Positions 21,641 to 32,928 of a stretch of 64,000 bases of DNA are shown piece by piece. The notes under the pieces are model-generated. The model had not been told where the DNA came from. It worked only from the letters and a program-made list of their open reading frames with translations, and made no database searches. The position numbers were made by a program, and so were the translations under genes. Every line of letters starts with the position of its first letter. Position 1 is the first letter of the stretch. This stretch comes from Letharia columbiana (taxonomy: Eukaryota; Ascomycota; Lecanoromycetes; Lecanorales; Parmeliaceae), in NCBI RefSeq assembly GCF_014066305.1, contig NW_023501056.1, positions 646,501-710,500 on the forward strand, in the 5' to 3' direction.

Positions 21641-22250
21641 GAGGAATTTTTTCTGTTGTGGGATCTTTACGGTCTTGCCCGTTTTTGAAGTTTCTGTAAT
21701 GATTACGTGTCGAAACAGGTCTGAGTTTTGGAAGCTTGACTTCATTCGGAAGAATAGCTGGCCTAAAACTTCTGCCCTATGGGCACCGGCCGTGCAAAGG
21801 ATTGATGGCGTGCGCTTTGTTGTATGGAACTATTCACTGTATGGGGACCTCGGGAACGCTGGGGCTTCCGCGGTCTCACCATGCTTGAAGATCATGTGGC
21901 CCTATGGCGAAAGATGCCAAGGAAACGGTGCAATACTATTGTCTGAGATGTCTCCGAATGGCTATGGAATCCCCGGGGTTTGGTGGGCGGGCCTGTTTTG
22001 TGGCTGGTGTTTGGTTAAGATGTTGAGCTGGCCCGGATTGTGCCGAGTTCTCGAGTCTCTGTCGTTTGTTTGGTGGAAGGCTCCCCAGGACATCCCAGTC
22101 TCTTGGGATTCCATTGTCGTCCTCACTTATTTCATTTGCACAGCCACCCATCTTGCAAGCATAGTTACAGTATCATTTGCAAAATCTCATCAGCAAAACA
22201 TCATCAGCAAAACATTATCACCTACAAAACTGCCTTGCAGCCTGTTTTGA
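21543..22250 (+). pseudogene. Degenerate paralogue B of the RSEFWKLD gene family
   Basis: In the frame beginning at 21543, three blocks match the locus at 26.1-26.9 kb in the same order: P-AYIAPTLS, CCGIFTVLP (versus CGTFTVLP) and RNRSEFWKLDFIRKN followed by APAVQRIDGVRFVVWN and YGDLGNAG (versus NRSEFWKLDL, APAVRKDKDG, FVIWN, HGDVGER). The similarity fades after about 21900, where the other copy has an intron and a charged domain. No start codon or full-length gene can be built here. Function of the family is unknown; the shared block has aromatic, beta-rich character but no motif I can name. The similarity was found by eye. Confidence 0.5.
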
Positions 22251-23745
22251 GGCTTGCAGAAGGCTTGGACAGGATGGTTTCATCTGTTTCATCTGTATTA
22301 GTTGTTGGACAGGCTGTTTTGTGGGCCGTGCAGTGATGCTTACCCCTGATTGTAACTCCCAAGATCCGATTAAGCCAATGCTAGAGCAATGCGTACTTGG
22401 CTTTGGGAAGTCATTGGCAAGGTATACGATAAACTTGTGCGAGATCAGAACCTGGACTTTCACAAACCCCAGTTTTCGCAGTTCAAACAACGCAATATCG
22501 CACTTTTGAGGTTCGCAATGCGTTCCAAACAGCCATTGCTTTAGCAGAACACGAAGCTTACATCAAGGCTCGATACAGTCAGGAGGCAGCTCCGCGGTAG
22601 TACATTATCTCTACTTGAATCTCTTACCCATATTACTTTTCAAAAGAAATACGTCTCGCAATCCTAGTCCAGCCTGAAAAAGTTTCTACACACCAGACGC
22701 CACAACCTTCAGATCCAAATGCACCGTCAATTATACGATAGCATCGAAGTCTCTTCCGAGCTTGTACCCCACCTTCTTCTTCTTCGACACTCCCCTCGTT
22801 TCCTTCAACATACAGTCGTACAGAGGTTGGAAAGCATCCGGAAGTCCGGAGTGTTTAAGAGGTGTTCAACATCTCGTATCGACCCTCTGCCGAGCCCATG
22901 GCTGCAAAAGCTGAACCCAATTCTTCTTTAAGACCAGCTTTTTGGAGAGTGTAGCCAACTACGAATAAGTCCAGATCACCAGGGCAGACATCGCCACTAT
23001 TGTATTTACTGACGCTCTGGCAACTGCGACACCGAGTAGCCCGAAGAGCTGACTCAACGGTAGCGTTATAGACACCTTTCTAGAGATCACCGCTACTGCC
23101 AGGAACAGGCGGGATCGCACGCTGAACGGTAAAAAGTGCATCGTGGTTATCAACATCTTTGTGATGGATCGGCTCACTGCAACGGATCTCAAAGCCAGTG
23201 CAAAGTAAGCTAGTCTTGACGCTTCTGCTCTGCCCGAAATCGGCCTGGTTCTTTTCCACACACGTGAGCAAGCCACTGGATGCTCATCGCTGCATTCCTC
23301 AAAACGCGCTCCCTGCAGCTCTACGGTTCCATGAGGACTGGTAAGACAGGCCAACAATTTGCAGTGCGTCACTGGATCAAGGCCGTGAATGGGGGGAAGC
23401 CGACTAAAGCATGGGATATGAAAGAGATGAACTACCCCCAATGAAGTGACAACTCTATGTATCACTCTACCGCCATTACATACACGAGCTCTCACCCATC
23501 TGAGATTATGAAAGTAGCCCTCTGGCTCTTCCTTTCAGTTCCCAAGCCCTTTGTCCTACTGATGGTGCTGCAAACCATGTTGCTAAGTCTTGGGGTTACA
23601 TATTCCTGTTCACTTTTGGAATTCTGATAGTGTCTTCTTGAGGTCTTCATTCTACAGTACTCCCATCAGCGCAGAGGGAAGGCCGCCAAGACATGTCCCT
23701 GAGGATATACAACGTGCACTCTCGTGAGCGATAAGGCTTGCTGAG
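22251..23745. other. No supported gene
   Basis: About 1.5 kb of normal base composition. The longest frame is a minus-strand 178-codon frame at 22959-23495 with no domain and an odd Arg/Val/Ser composition; I treat it as chance. Short imperfect direct repeats (ATCAGCAAAACAT) occur at about 22190-22215. Confidence 0.35.
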
Positions 23746-24156
23746 GTTCGTAATTTTCGAGATTCTATGTCTCCAAAAAATCAAAATATCAAACTTATTA
23801 ATATTTGCTAATTCGAATTTTCGAAATTTAGTTCCCTGGTGGTCTGGGCCGTACGAATAAGGTAGTTGGTATGTTTTTTGAAACTACGACTTTTTCGAAC
23901 TTATTGCTAATTCGAATTTTTCGAAGGCGAAGTAATCCTCGCCGCCTTTGGCGGTAATCTCGATTATGCCGTGGTACGTACTTTTCGAACCTTTTAAGAA
24001 TTCGAATAATTCGAAGTAACGAATCTTAGATGGAACTCATTGGTCCCAGGGATATCTTTTGTCAACAAATCTTCGCCTCTGACATTCCGAAGGTTCGTTT
24101 TTTTCGAACTTTTATATGAAAAATCACTAATTCGAATTTTTCGAATACTTTCGAAG
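23746..24156 (+). repeat. Cluster of four TTCGAA-rich introner-like elements
   Basis: Four GT...AG segments, 23746-23831 (86 bp), 23869-23926 (58 bp), 23974-24016 (43 bp) and 24093-24156 (64 bp), share a donor-proximal TTTTCGAAC-type block and an acceptor-proximal CTAATTCGAATTTTTCGAA block (the fourth most clearly; the third is shortened). TTCGAA-TTT-TTCGAA can form a hairpin. CTAAT sits where a branch point would be. Such near-identical structured introns are known as introner-like elements in Dothideomycetes; that class assignment is inference. Confidence 0.6.
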
Positions 24157-24350
24157 CATTTCTCCTCTGTTCCGAAGCTTCTTTGTTCTTGCTCCAACAG
24201 AACCCAACAGGCTGCAAGCTCGTGGTCAGCCTCGTTTCGCCCGTTCAAACCCCCATTACGAGCGTCAAAGTCAGCGCTGTTTCGGTGAAGCGCAGGTCGC
24301 AACGGTGTGACTTGCAGATCTGGATATCTTTGCGGTAGATGGATATCTAA
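23746..24350 (+). pseudogene. Fragment of a spliced gene with four introner-like introns
   Basis: Exon-like pieces at 23832-23868 and 23927-23973 join in frame to read FPGGLGRTNKVVG-EVILAAFGGNLDYAV. The next piece (24017-24092) has a TAA as its first codon and an internal TGA, consistent with RIP-type decay, but otherwise reads RILDGTHWSQGYLLSTNLRL. The piece after the fourth intron (from 24157) reads FLLCSEASLFLLQQNPTG before ending. No domain is recognised. Its relation to the gene remnant at 24.4-26.3 kb is unclear; they could be one gene. Confidence 0.4.
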
Positions 24351-24356
24351 TCAGTA

Positions 24357-26277
24357 ATGAAGACTAAGGATGCGGATTTTGTGGGTGATACGCGATGGGG
24401 TGAAGGTAAGCTTCTATCAAGATTCGCAGTGAGATAAGACGACTTACCGACTTCGATAGCTCTCTTACAGCTAATTGAAGCATAGAACTTCTCGTACTTC
24501 TCTAAGAATACTTACTACCTGGAAGAGAATCGTCTACGTCTTTTCCGCGGTCGAAACAGACTACTCTCAAAGGAGAAATATTCAAGAACGCTGCATCTCA
24601 GCTACGGGCAGATTAACACTCATTAAGTATTCCATTCGATACCCTGCTTCATTGCTCCACGCGTCCGAGCGAAATCCGTGCGGTAGAAGGTCAAATCCAG
24701 GTGAGTTTACACTCAGTTGCCCAAGTCCGAGTGAAAATTTTGGTTGACGCGACTTTGTTCACAGACAATATCCACTGTCATTCTCCATCGGCCTCAGTAC
24801 ACCAGGAACTACCTCAAGATAGCGAAAGGTAGTAAAGGTAAGGAAAAGGAAACCGCAGCCCCTATCACTCCGACAAAGTGCCCAAAACTTGCCCTCCCAA
24901 GCCGTGGGAGGAAGAATAGAGTAAAGGAAACCCCAGGCCAGAAGTCTCATAAACGACAGTACGCAATAACGAAAAACGCGCGAGATGTTTTTGTGCTCGA
25001 TGCAGAAAAGATAATTTACTAATCAATATGTAGCTCCACCAGCCAAGGAGCAGGCAGCTGTTATACCAGCCAAGGAGAAGACACCAGTGCAAGAGAAGAA
25101 GGTTTTGAGTTCGGCGCCGACGGCGCTGCAGACGGCGATCGCACCGGTCGACCAACCGCAGTCACCAACAGCTAAGCAGTCGCAGTTGACACCAAAAGAA
25201 CCCCAGCAGCCAACGACCGAGACTCGGCCATCGACACCCTCTGGGCAGCCCGGAGCAGCCTTGGGGGGACCAGCCGGTCAGGCCCCTAAGCGGACTTCTC
25301 CAAAGTCAACAACACTTCCGTCTGCGCCTGTGCAGAAGGCGCGCTCCGACCGGCCGCCGCGGTACTCTCCGGATCTGCTAGGGTCTTCGCCTTCGCCTCC
25401 GTCTACGCCTGCGTCTCCCGCGGGTTCCGGCCTTGATGAGAGCGTCACGCGACAGTCACACCAGCGGCGGAAATCGCCAGATTTGCCAGTATTGGCGCCT
25501 GCGCCTTCCCCGACTTCCGGTTTTGGGAAGTATTCAGTGCCAGATCTCTTTCAAGATGAAGATCCCTCCTTTGACCTTCCAGCATCAGGAACGTCCTCGC
25601 CTGCATCTTCCTCGTTTCCCCCGTCTTCCGGCAGTGTTGAGACCCCTACACGAAAGCCAGCAGGCGATCAGACCGGGAAGCCACCACCACCAAAGATGCC
25701 TAAGCTCACGCTCAAGGGTCCTAAATCTAAGGATAAGACCGAGCACCCTTCTCTCCCCTTACCCGCCACCTTTGATGGTCCTCTCCGCGATTTCTACTCA
25801 CGGTTGGTTACCATGAAAGTCATTCTGGAATAGAACCCGGATTTCGTCCATGAATGCGTGTGAGATCAGGTCGACCCAGTGAACAAGGCGCACAACTTCC
25901 ATTTAGAAGATTGGTATCGCGTCTACACGGTGCTTCGTTGGTATTGGCGGAAGCAGACAACGGCGCGAAAGACCGAGCAAAGCGAGGGGACATCTAAGGC
26001 ACAAGGCAATGCTGCGCAGGGAGTCGACTACTACGATCCGCAAGACTCGCGCGCAGGGACTGACGATGGGGCGGTGTTATCTCTGGACAAGATCAAGAAC
26101 ATCTGGACGCTGGAAGACGCAGGAATGGATGACGACACTATCGAATTCGCATTCCCTGAACACATTGCTATCGACCCTGCCGGCGACGTCACCAAGGAGC
26201 AATTCCTTGATCACTGTGGAACTTTCACAGTCCTACCGGATTTGTGGGGTGTCTGCCTCAGGTCCGGCTTAGCTTGA
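24357..26277 (+). pseudogene. Paralogue A, 5' part: Pro-rich gene with two in-frame nonsense codons
   Basis: A coding-quality frame runs from about 25034 (after a TATGTAG acceptor-like site) to 26277, broken only by TAG at 25831 and TGA at 25861, 30 bases apart and in the same frame. Before the stops it encodes a disordered Pro/Ser/Thr-rich region with PAKEK repeats and a basic patch (PKMPKLTLKGPKSKDK), then LPATFDGPLRDFYSRLVTMK; after them NKAHNFHLEDWYRVYTVLRW, an acidic segment, and CGTFTVLPDLWGVC, which matches the copy at 21.6 kb. TAG and TGA are single C-to-T changes from CAG and CGA. Weaker exon-like frames between 24357 and 25020 may be upstream exons; two frames compete there and I do not choose. 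Confidence 0.5.
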
Positions 26278-26486
26278 GGAAAAGCCCGAGCGAGGAGTGG
26301 AAGGATGCTACGACTAAGGAAAGCACTCGAAGTCTGTCCGAAAGTCGCACTGGACCTTCATGCCTTCCTTTTCCCCTCTTTTCAGTCCGATGTCTGCCTC
26401 AGTCGCCTTTCCTGGACCTTCATGCCTCCCCTTTCCCCAGCGGGGTGTCTGCCTCAGTTCCGGCCTAGCTTGAGGAAAAGCCCGAG
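26246..26486. repeat. Direct repeat of 45 bp flanking a smaller duplication
   Basis: 26246-26290 and 26442-26486 are near-identical (GGGGTGTCTGCCTCAG then CTTGAGGAAAAGCCCGAG). Between them TGTCTGCCTCAG occurs once more and TGGACCTTCATGCC occurs twice. The segment sits between two blocks that are adjacent in the paralogue at 21.6 kb, so it is an insertion or expanded intron in this copy. Confidence 0.75.
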
Positions 26487-26738
26487 GACGGGATGGCTTT
26501 TTACAAGAAGGGGGGAACTTATTACGTTTCCGTGACTTGGCGTAGCTTAGCCTAGCGTGGCTTGGCGTGTAACTACTTTCTTCTTTTCTTTCATAGCTTT
26601 CGAGCACGGAACAATCAATCAATCAGAACCATACAAAGAAACGTCTTTCTTCTTCGTGAAACTCCTTTCCCGGAGTACATGCTTGCTTCTTATATCAGTA
26701 ATCTTAATAATTGGTAGCAACACCGGAAATTCCACGCC

Positions 26739-28149
26739 ATGAACCTAGGCATTGAGAACCGATCTGAGTTCTGGAAACTAGATCTTAACTCAGAAGGGTG
26801 GTTAGCTGGGAATTTTATGCCACATGGAGCACCTGCCGTCCGAAAAGACAAGGACGGCAAGAGACATTTCGTGATCTGGAACGCCTATCAACTACACGGT
26901 GATGTGGGGGAGCGCATGGGACTGACTCGGAAGATGTCTACCGGCGCCAAAGTGAGAAGGAGCGGAGGACAACCCAAGGTGAGTACGTACAGAACGTTTG
27001 CCAGCATCCACTAACGCAGCATAGGACGAAAACTTCCTTGGTAAAGTAACAGAGCTTGCCTTCCCTCCATGTGAATCTTGGCTACAGGTCTCGATCGTGT
27101 GAGTTTGCACCTGTCGTTGACCTGGCTCAAACTAACACGATTTAGGCTCTGCGAGCCATCTATGACTGCGTCGATGAGGAGGGATTATCCGACCCAGATA
27201 TCGAGCACAGGGCTTATCGCATCCTGTCGTTCATTCGAAAAATCATCGAAAACCTGAAGAAAGCAAAGGCAGAGGCTAAAAAGGCCACTGAAGAGTCGGA
27301 GCCAGCTGTCAACAATGACACCAACACGTCCCCCTCTGCTCGAAATCCTGAATCTAGTGGGAAAGACAGGGCTCCCAGTCAGGAGCCGCATGATGATGGC
27401 GAAAGCAACGAGAGCTTTAACCTGTCAAGCGAGACGGCTAGCCAAACGACAGCGGATTCCAAAGTCGCTCAATCTGACACCGGCCGCGAGACATGGAAAC
27501 TCGGCTCCGAGTCAGAACGCATGGTTGCCAGCGACCATGAATCAGAGTAACGCGTGTCTGATAACGAAACAATCCCGGTATCTTTATCTGTTGTCTCCTG
27601 CTCTATATAGATCCCGGCTAACGTACACGTGTTCAGGTCACGCCCAAGAAGCGTAAGCCGATTACTGCGCTCGTACCAATGACCCCATCCAAACGAGCCC
27701 ATATCAGCTCCCACTTCCACGGTATTCTGGATACTTTACTCGCCCAAAAACTCACGCTATCCCAGCCACAGATTGAGGTTCTCACCTATTTCAAGATAAC
27801 ATTATCCAAGAATAATCTCGTTCGCGTCCAGCAAGTTTTCCGCTCAATACAGAGCGCTCCCTCCTATTACGTACCCGCTCCTAACGAAACGTCGGCCGAG
27901 TTAGAGAAGATCGTCCAGCAGTGCCGTATCATCTTTAGCGAACCCGCACAGGCTGCGTGCGCCGAGTATAGCAAGTTGTATGACTTAGCGAAACTTGCTT
28001 CGCTCATGGTAGAGCTCGAGGAGGCCTTGAACGACAATCGTGATACCGAAGTAGTCAATTACGTCAAGAAGATCTGCGAAGTGCATAAACTGGGACCAAA
28101 GAAGAGAGGCCCGGATCTTGCCTCTCAATATGTCACGTATCCAATCTGA
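26739..28149 (+). pseudogene. Paralogue A, 3' part: RSEFWKLD-domain gene with one premature stop
   Basis: Proposed exons 26739-26978, 27025-27096, 27146 to about 27583, then from about 27640 to 28149. Exon 1 encodes the RSEFWKLD block (ENRSEFWKLDLNSEGW, APAVRKDKDGKRHFVIWN, LHGDVGERM). Exon 3 begins ALRAIYDCVDEEGLSDPDI and continues as a Lys/Glu/Ser-rich acidic region. A TAA at 27548 interrupts it, but the same frame continues (RVSDNETIP) to a GTATCT donor-like site, and the next exon starts VTPKKRKPITALVP, a nuclear-localisation-like motif, followed by a helical 150-residue C-terminus (ILDTLLAQKLTLSQPQIEVL, ELEKIVQQCRIIF). TAA fits a CAA-to-TAA change. No known domain; nuclear function is only suggested by PKKRK. 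Confidence 0.5.
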
Positions 28150-31100
28150 GAAGCAGCTCGAGAAGAATGGTCTTGGGTTAACAATCACTATCATAACGGC
28201 GTGTGCATCTGTGGAGTCCTGCTTATCATGTCTGCTGAAGATTGGATATGCCTCGGACCTTGCCGCTTTCGGTGGATTCACACAAGACCACAACAATCGG
28301 TGGATCCAACAAACAGATCGTGATGTCCAAAAATGGTGGAAGGGTATCTCTGCCTCTCGGAAAATACACATGCAAGTAAATACCTCCTATCCTTCCCCTC
28401 AATCAAGGCTCGTCACGAGGTGTCGACTCGGAGTTTGTTGATAGAGTATTACTCACAACTTATTTACAGAAAGCGGTTATGAGATTGCGCGGGGATGGAA
28501 CAGAGACCAGCGTCTTCGGAACCCATTCCTCGAACCTCACCATCGCACGATTCCACCAGACTCATACCTGACACTTTTCTACACGGTATCCGTATTTCTT
28601 GAACTCCTACCTTTCCATTCGAAAGACCCTTCAGCATCAATTTGGTTGCCAACATGGTACCTCCCAAGGCCACAGAGCATGCCGCAGACCACGATCACCC
28701 CGTGAAATAAATCTAGCCAGCCGTCCAGACGATGGGTGAATCCTCAAAGTTGCCTGATGAGATTCTCGTCTAAGCTGCAATTCGATATCCTGAATGGATC
28801 TACGACCCAACAAACGCTGTCATACACGGCTTTCCACGGCCTCTGAGACCTTCTTTCTACTTTGGTGGAGCATCAATGATTGTTCCTATGCATCTCACAG
28901 CTTTACGCCGATATGCACGCTCACCCTTATCATGTACCTGTGAGGATGCGAGCGCATGATCCGTCCTCATTCCTACAAATCTGAAGTCAAAAGGATCCAC
29001 ATTGGACTTCAAGTAGACAGAACGCTATTGGTGCTCTGAAATGCCTGCTGGACAAAATAGAGAGATTAGAGCCCGTCTTCAAATTCGAGGCAACGTTCAC
29101 AAGCACGTGATATAAATATTTAAATATCCAGAACCTCATTATCTTCACTGATACAATTCCGACGGCCGACCGAGGATGGAAGGTGTGAGAGCTATATGGC
29201 GCTAAACTCTGAAGAACTCGGAAGTCCTTGTCTACTTCAGACCTTCCTTCACACCCTCTTTCAGTTGTTCTCTGCAAACGTCAACCCTGCCTTAGCCACG
29301 ACGTTTCTGTCATCTTTTTGAATGATGATACAAGTGAGGATATTATCATCGCCGTGTGTAGGTCATGGGTCAGAGCCACCGAGCAAATAGCCAAGCAACA
29401 CCGCCAATACGGATGGTGTATGGCGCGCGGAGATGAGACGTTGGAGACTAAGAAATTCCCATTCGTATTCTATCTAATTTTAGAGAAAGGGTTTGTCCTT
29501 CTTTGGCTATCAATGGGGCGAGCCTGGATTGGGAAAGTCGGCGACAGCCAATGATGATCCTTCATTCGCGTTACTCATTGGGATTCCCAACCCCGGAAGG
29601 AGGATTTGGACAACGTATCAATAGTCATTGTTGGAATGTTTTTCCATAGTTCTTTTCGCGTTTTCCAGGATTTTGTCTCTTTCCCAAACCTCAATCTCTT
29701 TACCCTAATTTTCGTGATCTCAAACTCCACACTCTTAAGTCTCGCGATCATACGAACACATCGGATTCAGCCACTGACGCTCTATTACACAGTGTCTATC
29801 TTCTCTGCACACCTACTTCACCGTCAATATGACCCTTCGACATCAAATTGACTCTTGAGATGGCACCTCCGAAGGCAACACAGCCCTACCTACGAATGAA
29901 GGCAACGTCCGCGACATAAACGATGCTCCGTTTGCATTAACGACGACCTTGTGACCGGCGCGGATCCTCCCCATAAACGATGCTCTTCGCCTTCGTTGCG
30001 CCCGTGTTCGTGCTCTACATCGAGCAAAGTAAATGTGCCCTCAGTCGCTCGAAACACTTCGAGCTCCAAAGGTTGTGCGGTGAACGAAAGCATCTGTTAC
30101 ATGGCAACCATGACCTCAATGATGGGACTGAACCCAAAAAAAACCCCTGTCAAAAGCACTATTGGCTGTCTCAAACGTGCCCAAATTGAGCAGGCCGAGA
30201 GGCGTTGGATATCCAAGATGCTTCAGCATAGACAAAGAGAAAGCGAAGCGTGAAAAGAAGGACGACAAGGACAAGCCAAAAAGCGACGCTTGATGTTGCA
30301 AATCGAAGTGGAAGGGCCATGGCTGCCCAAAGTGCGCAAAGATCTAAAAGGAACAAATCAAACATGGCGCAAGGGAGAAGAAAGAGTATGCTGGAACTGA
30401 GGCTCATGATCTACCTAAACCCAAGAAGAAAACAGCACAAGTAATACAACCACTGCCGCCGACATTGCTGGACCTGTTTCAGTGAAGGCAACAGATATAG
30501 CCCGTGGACAAGACCATCTTTTCATCAATTTTCCTATCTTCTCATCCCTCCTGTAGGATTACTTGGAATGCTCCCGAGAGTCGCGATGTTTCTTTTCTTT
30601 ATTATGCCTCCAGTTACATTGTGCATGGAACACGCCACAGACTTGCCATGAGTAGCAAATTCGTTTGGCGATGCGAATGAAGGCTTCCGTGCACAGATTT
30701 CATTCTTCTTCTCCTCCTCCCAACGATCACCATCCTCACTACACAACTCATCTGCAAACGATCACCTTCCTTACTATATCGAAGATTGTGGCGGAGCATG
30801 AGATTCCGAAGCGTCAGGGGGGAATGGAGTAGAGAGTCAATCGGTCTCGTTGACCGTTGAGCCGTCTCCGAAGATAGAGGAATGCTTTATCGCATCCACC
30901 AATTCCTCTTTGTTCTCCTGGAGAACCTGTTCCTTTTCCTCGAGACCCTTCTTGCGATCCTTCTTCTCTCATCTCCATCATCGTATAGCTTGTCGAAGTT
31001 GTCAGGTTCTCGCTCTTGCCGTTCACGGAGTTCCTTCGTGACACTGCCGTCTTTTCTATGAGTTAGGGTTCTCTGTGCTAACGCTCGGAAATACCTTTGG

Positions 31101-31850
31101 AAAGATACCATCGTCTCGTTGACAAGAGCGATGAGTTCCTGTAAAGCCTGATGACCTCCTTTGGCCCCTTGTTCCATTGTCTTCCTATCGTCTCTCTTTT
31201 TGATCACGATCGCGTTTTCTTGATTTAGGTTGGTTTTTGCACAGTACAAATATATATCACCCTCACCCCCCTTCACCATCCTAGGCGACAAGGAAGTGCG
31301 ATGACCGAGACATCGAAGTTTTTCTGGATAGCCAACCGGAGCCAGAATCTGGGAGACTTGATTCTATCCACCAATATATTCCGGTCGCGGATACCACCAG
31401 AGGCATGAACTTCGGACATGTGGGAAGAAGCACGGGTTTAGGAAACGCGGAAGGCAGGTGAGTTGGCAGAGACATTGCGGAGATGGGGGACACAAGAGAG
31501 AAGCTGACAGATTTGAAAAGTAGCAGCCAAGGGCCACAGCTGCCATTTCAGACCTCCACCTCCACTCCAGTCATAGATGGCCCAAGCTCAAGTGCAAGTG
31601 GGGGAACGCCTACTGCGGACGGTCAAGACGGCTATAAGATGGGACAGTCTGAAGAGGGGCGCGTGCGTGTTGGGACAGTCTTTAGTAGCGGGGCAGTCTA
31701 GGCCAAAGTCGTCACGCACCGGAATGGGACACAGAAAATCACATATCACTGCCCGGAGACCGAGATCGACGTGGCAGGAGAGGATATTGTCTGGTCTAGG
31801 GAAGTTCTCGCTTTTAGAGAGCGGTTCTTGACGACTAGTGTATTAGCTGA
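28150..31850. other. Degenerate accessory DNA with duplicated 5' gene ends
   Basis: Frames are short. The clearest structure is a duplicated segment described separately (28552-28700 and 29763-29900). A minus-strand frame at 30887-31291 (134 codons) is Lys/Arg/Glu-rich and could be a coiled-coil fragment (ALQELIALVNETMVSFQRY); no start or domain is certain. I see no tRNA, rRNA or complete gene. Confidence 0.35.
28552..29900 (+). repeat. Two diverged copies of a gene 5' end (upstream region plus M-PPKAT start)
   Basis: About 100 bp upstream of ATG 28654 and of ATG 29860 align by eye (for example GACCCTTCAGCATCAATTTG against GACCCTTCGACATCAAATTG), and the encoded starts match (MVPPKATEH and MAPPKATQP). 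Both frames end within 20 codons, so both copies are broken or lack their downstream exons. Confidence 0.5.
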
Positions 31851-32928
31851 TAAGCTAGACTCGTGTATGGCTTTGGCTGGGTGAAGTACGGGAAATAGTC
31901 CGCATCCCTACCAGAGGTATATGCTCCGCTATGCTTATAATCAGCAAGGTTGAGCGTTTACGATATGGCTCTTGCCATATATGATAGAGAGCAAGTGCTT
32001 GAGCATGATTAGTATTATTATTAGGAATAATAATAGATTGATTTTAAAAAAAAAAATAAGATTCATATATAGAAATATATATAATATAGCTCAAATTAAA
32101 AAAGCCTGTTTTTTTACTAAGATATTTATACTCTATATTACGTTTATATTTAATATTATCTAACTAATTAAAAAGCTAGCTTTCTTCTTATCGACAAGTT
32201 TTAAAAAGTATTATTAAGATCTAAATCGAGAAAGTCTTACTATCTATTCGAAAAGTAATTAAATTTCTTAATTATAAATATTAAATTTTATTAATAATCT
32301 TAACTTTATCTTCGTCTCTCTTTATTTCTTCTTTAAAAGAATTTTATCTCTATAAATTATATCTTAATTAACTCTTTTCGATTATAGTACTTCTTTTTCT
32401 ACTATTACGTATACGTACTATAAATCGTTATTAAAAAAAGCGTTAATAATAGAAAAATAAATATATTCTCTTTTAATTACGCTCTTAAAATTAGCTATAT
32501 ATCTATAAATCTAAAAAGTAAATTTTCGTATAATTTCCGCCGGGTCCGTATTATAAGTACGATTTAGTCTATTAAGTAGACTTTATCTATATCTAATTCT
32601 TTCCGCCAGTTCTATTAGTTTAGTAACTTTAAAAATTTTTAGTAACTTTAAAAATTTTATATAATGCACTCTAATATACTCTAAGTATTATTCTATATAT
32701 ATATGATATTAATATATATTATTATTAATATACGTATTATTATACGCTATATTAAAGTATTATCTACGCGACTAATTTTATTAAATCGTCTAATTTTATA
32801 GCTAAATTTAAATTAATATTAATACTTATCGTCGTAGAATCTTGCCATCGCAACGTTAATTATTAGAACTTTTCTTTTTTTATATATATTACTATTAAAT
32901 TAATAGAACTAGCGGAAAAGATTAGAAT
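31851..32928. other. AT-rich, CpA-depleted (RIP-like) DNA
   Basis: From about 31960 the sequence turns strongly AT-rich, with TpA abundant and CpA/TpG rare. No gene. The last 450 bp (about 32480-32928) match, in inverted orientation, 36300-36790. Confidence 0.7.

Noticed and set aside
22959..23495. 178-codon minus-strand frame
   Set aside because: No domain, no plausible start context, and a composition unlike neighbouring genes; likely chance.
24475..24747. Alternative explanation of 24.47-24.75 kb as a clean frame versus a frame with three CAR-to-TAR stops
   Set aside because: Both frames are plausible by eye and neither is supported by a domain, so I claim neither.
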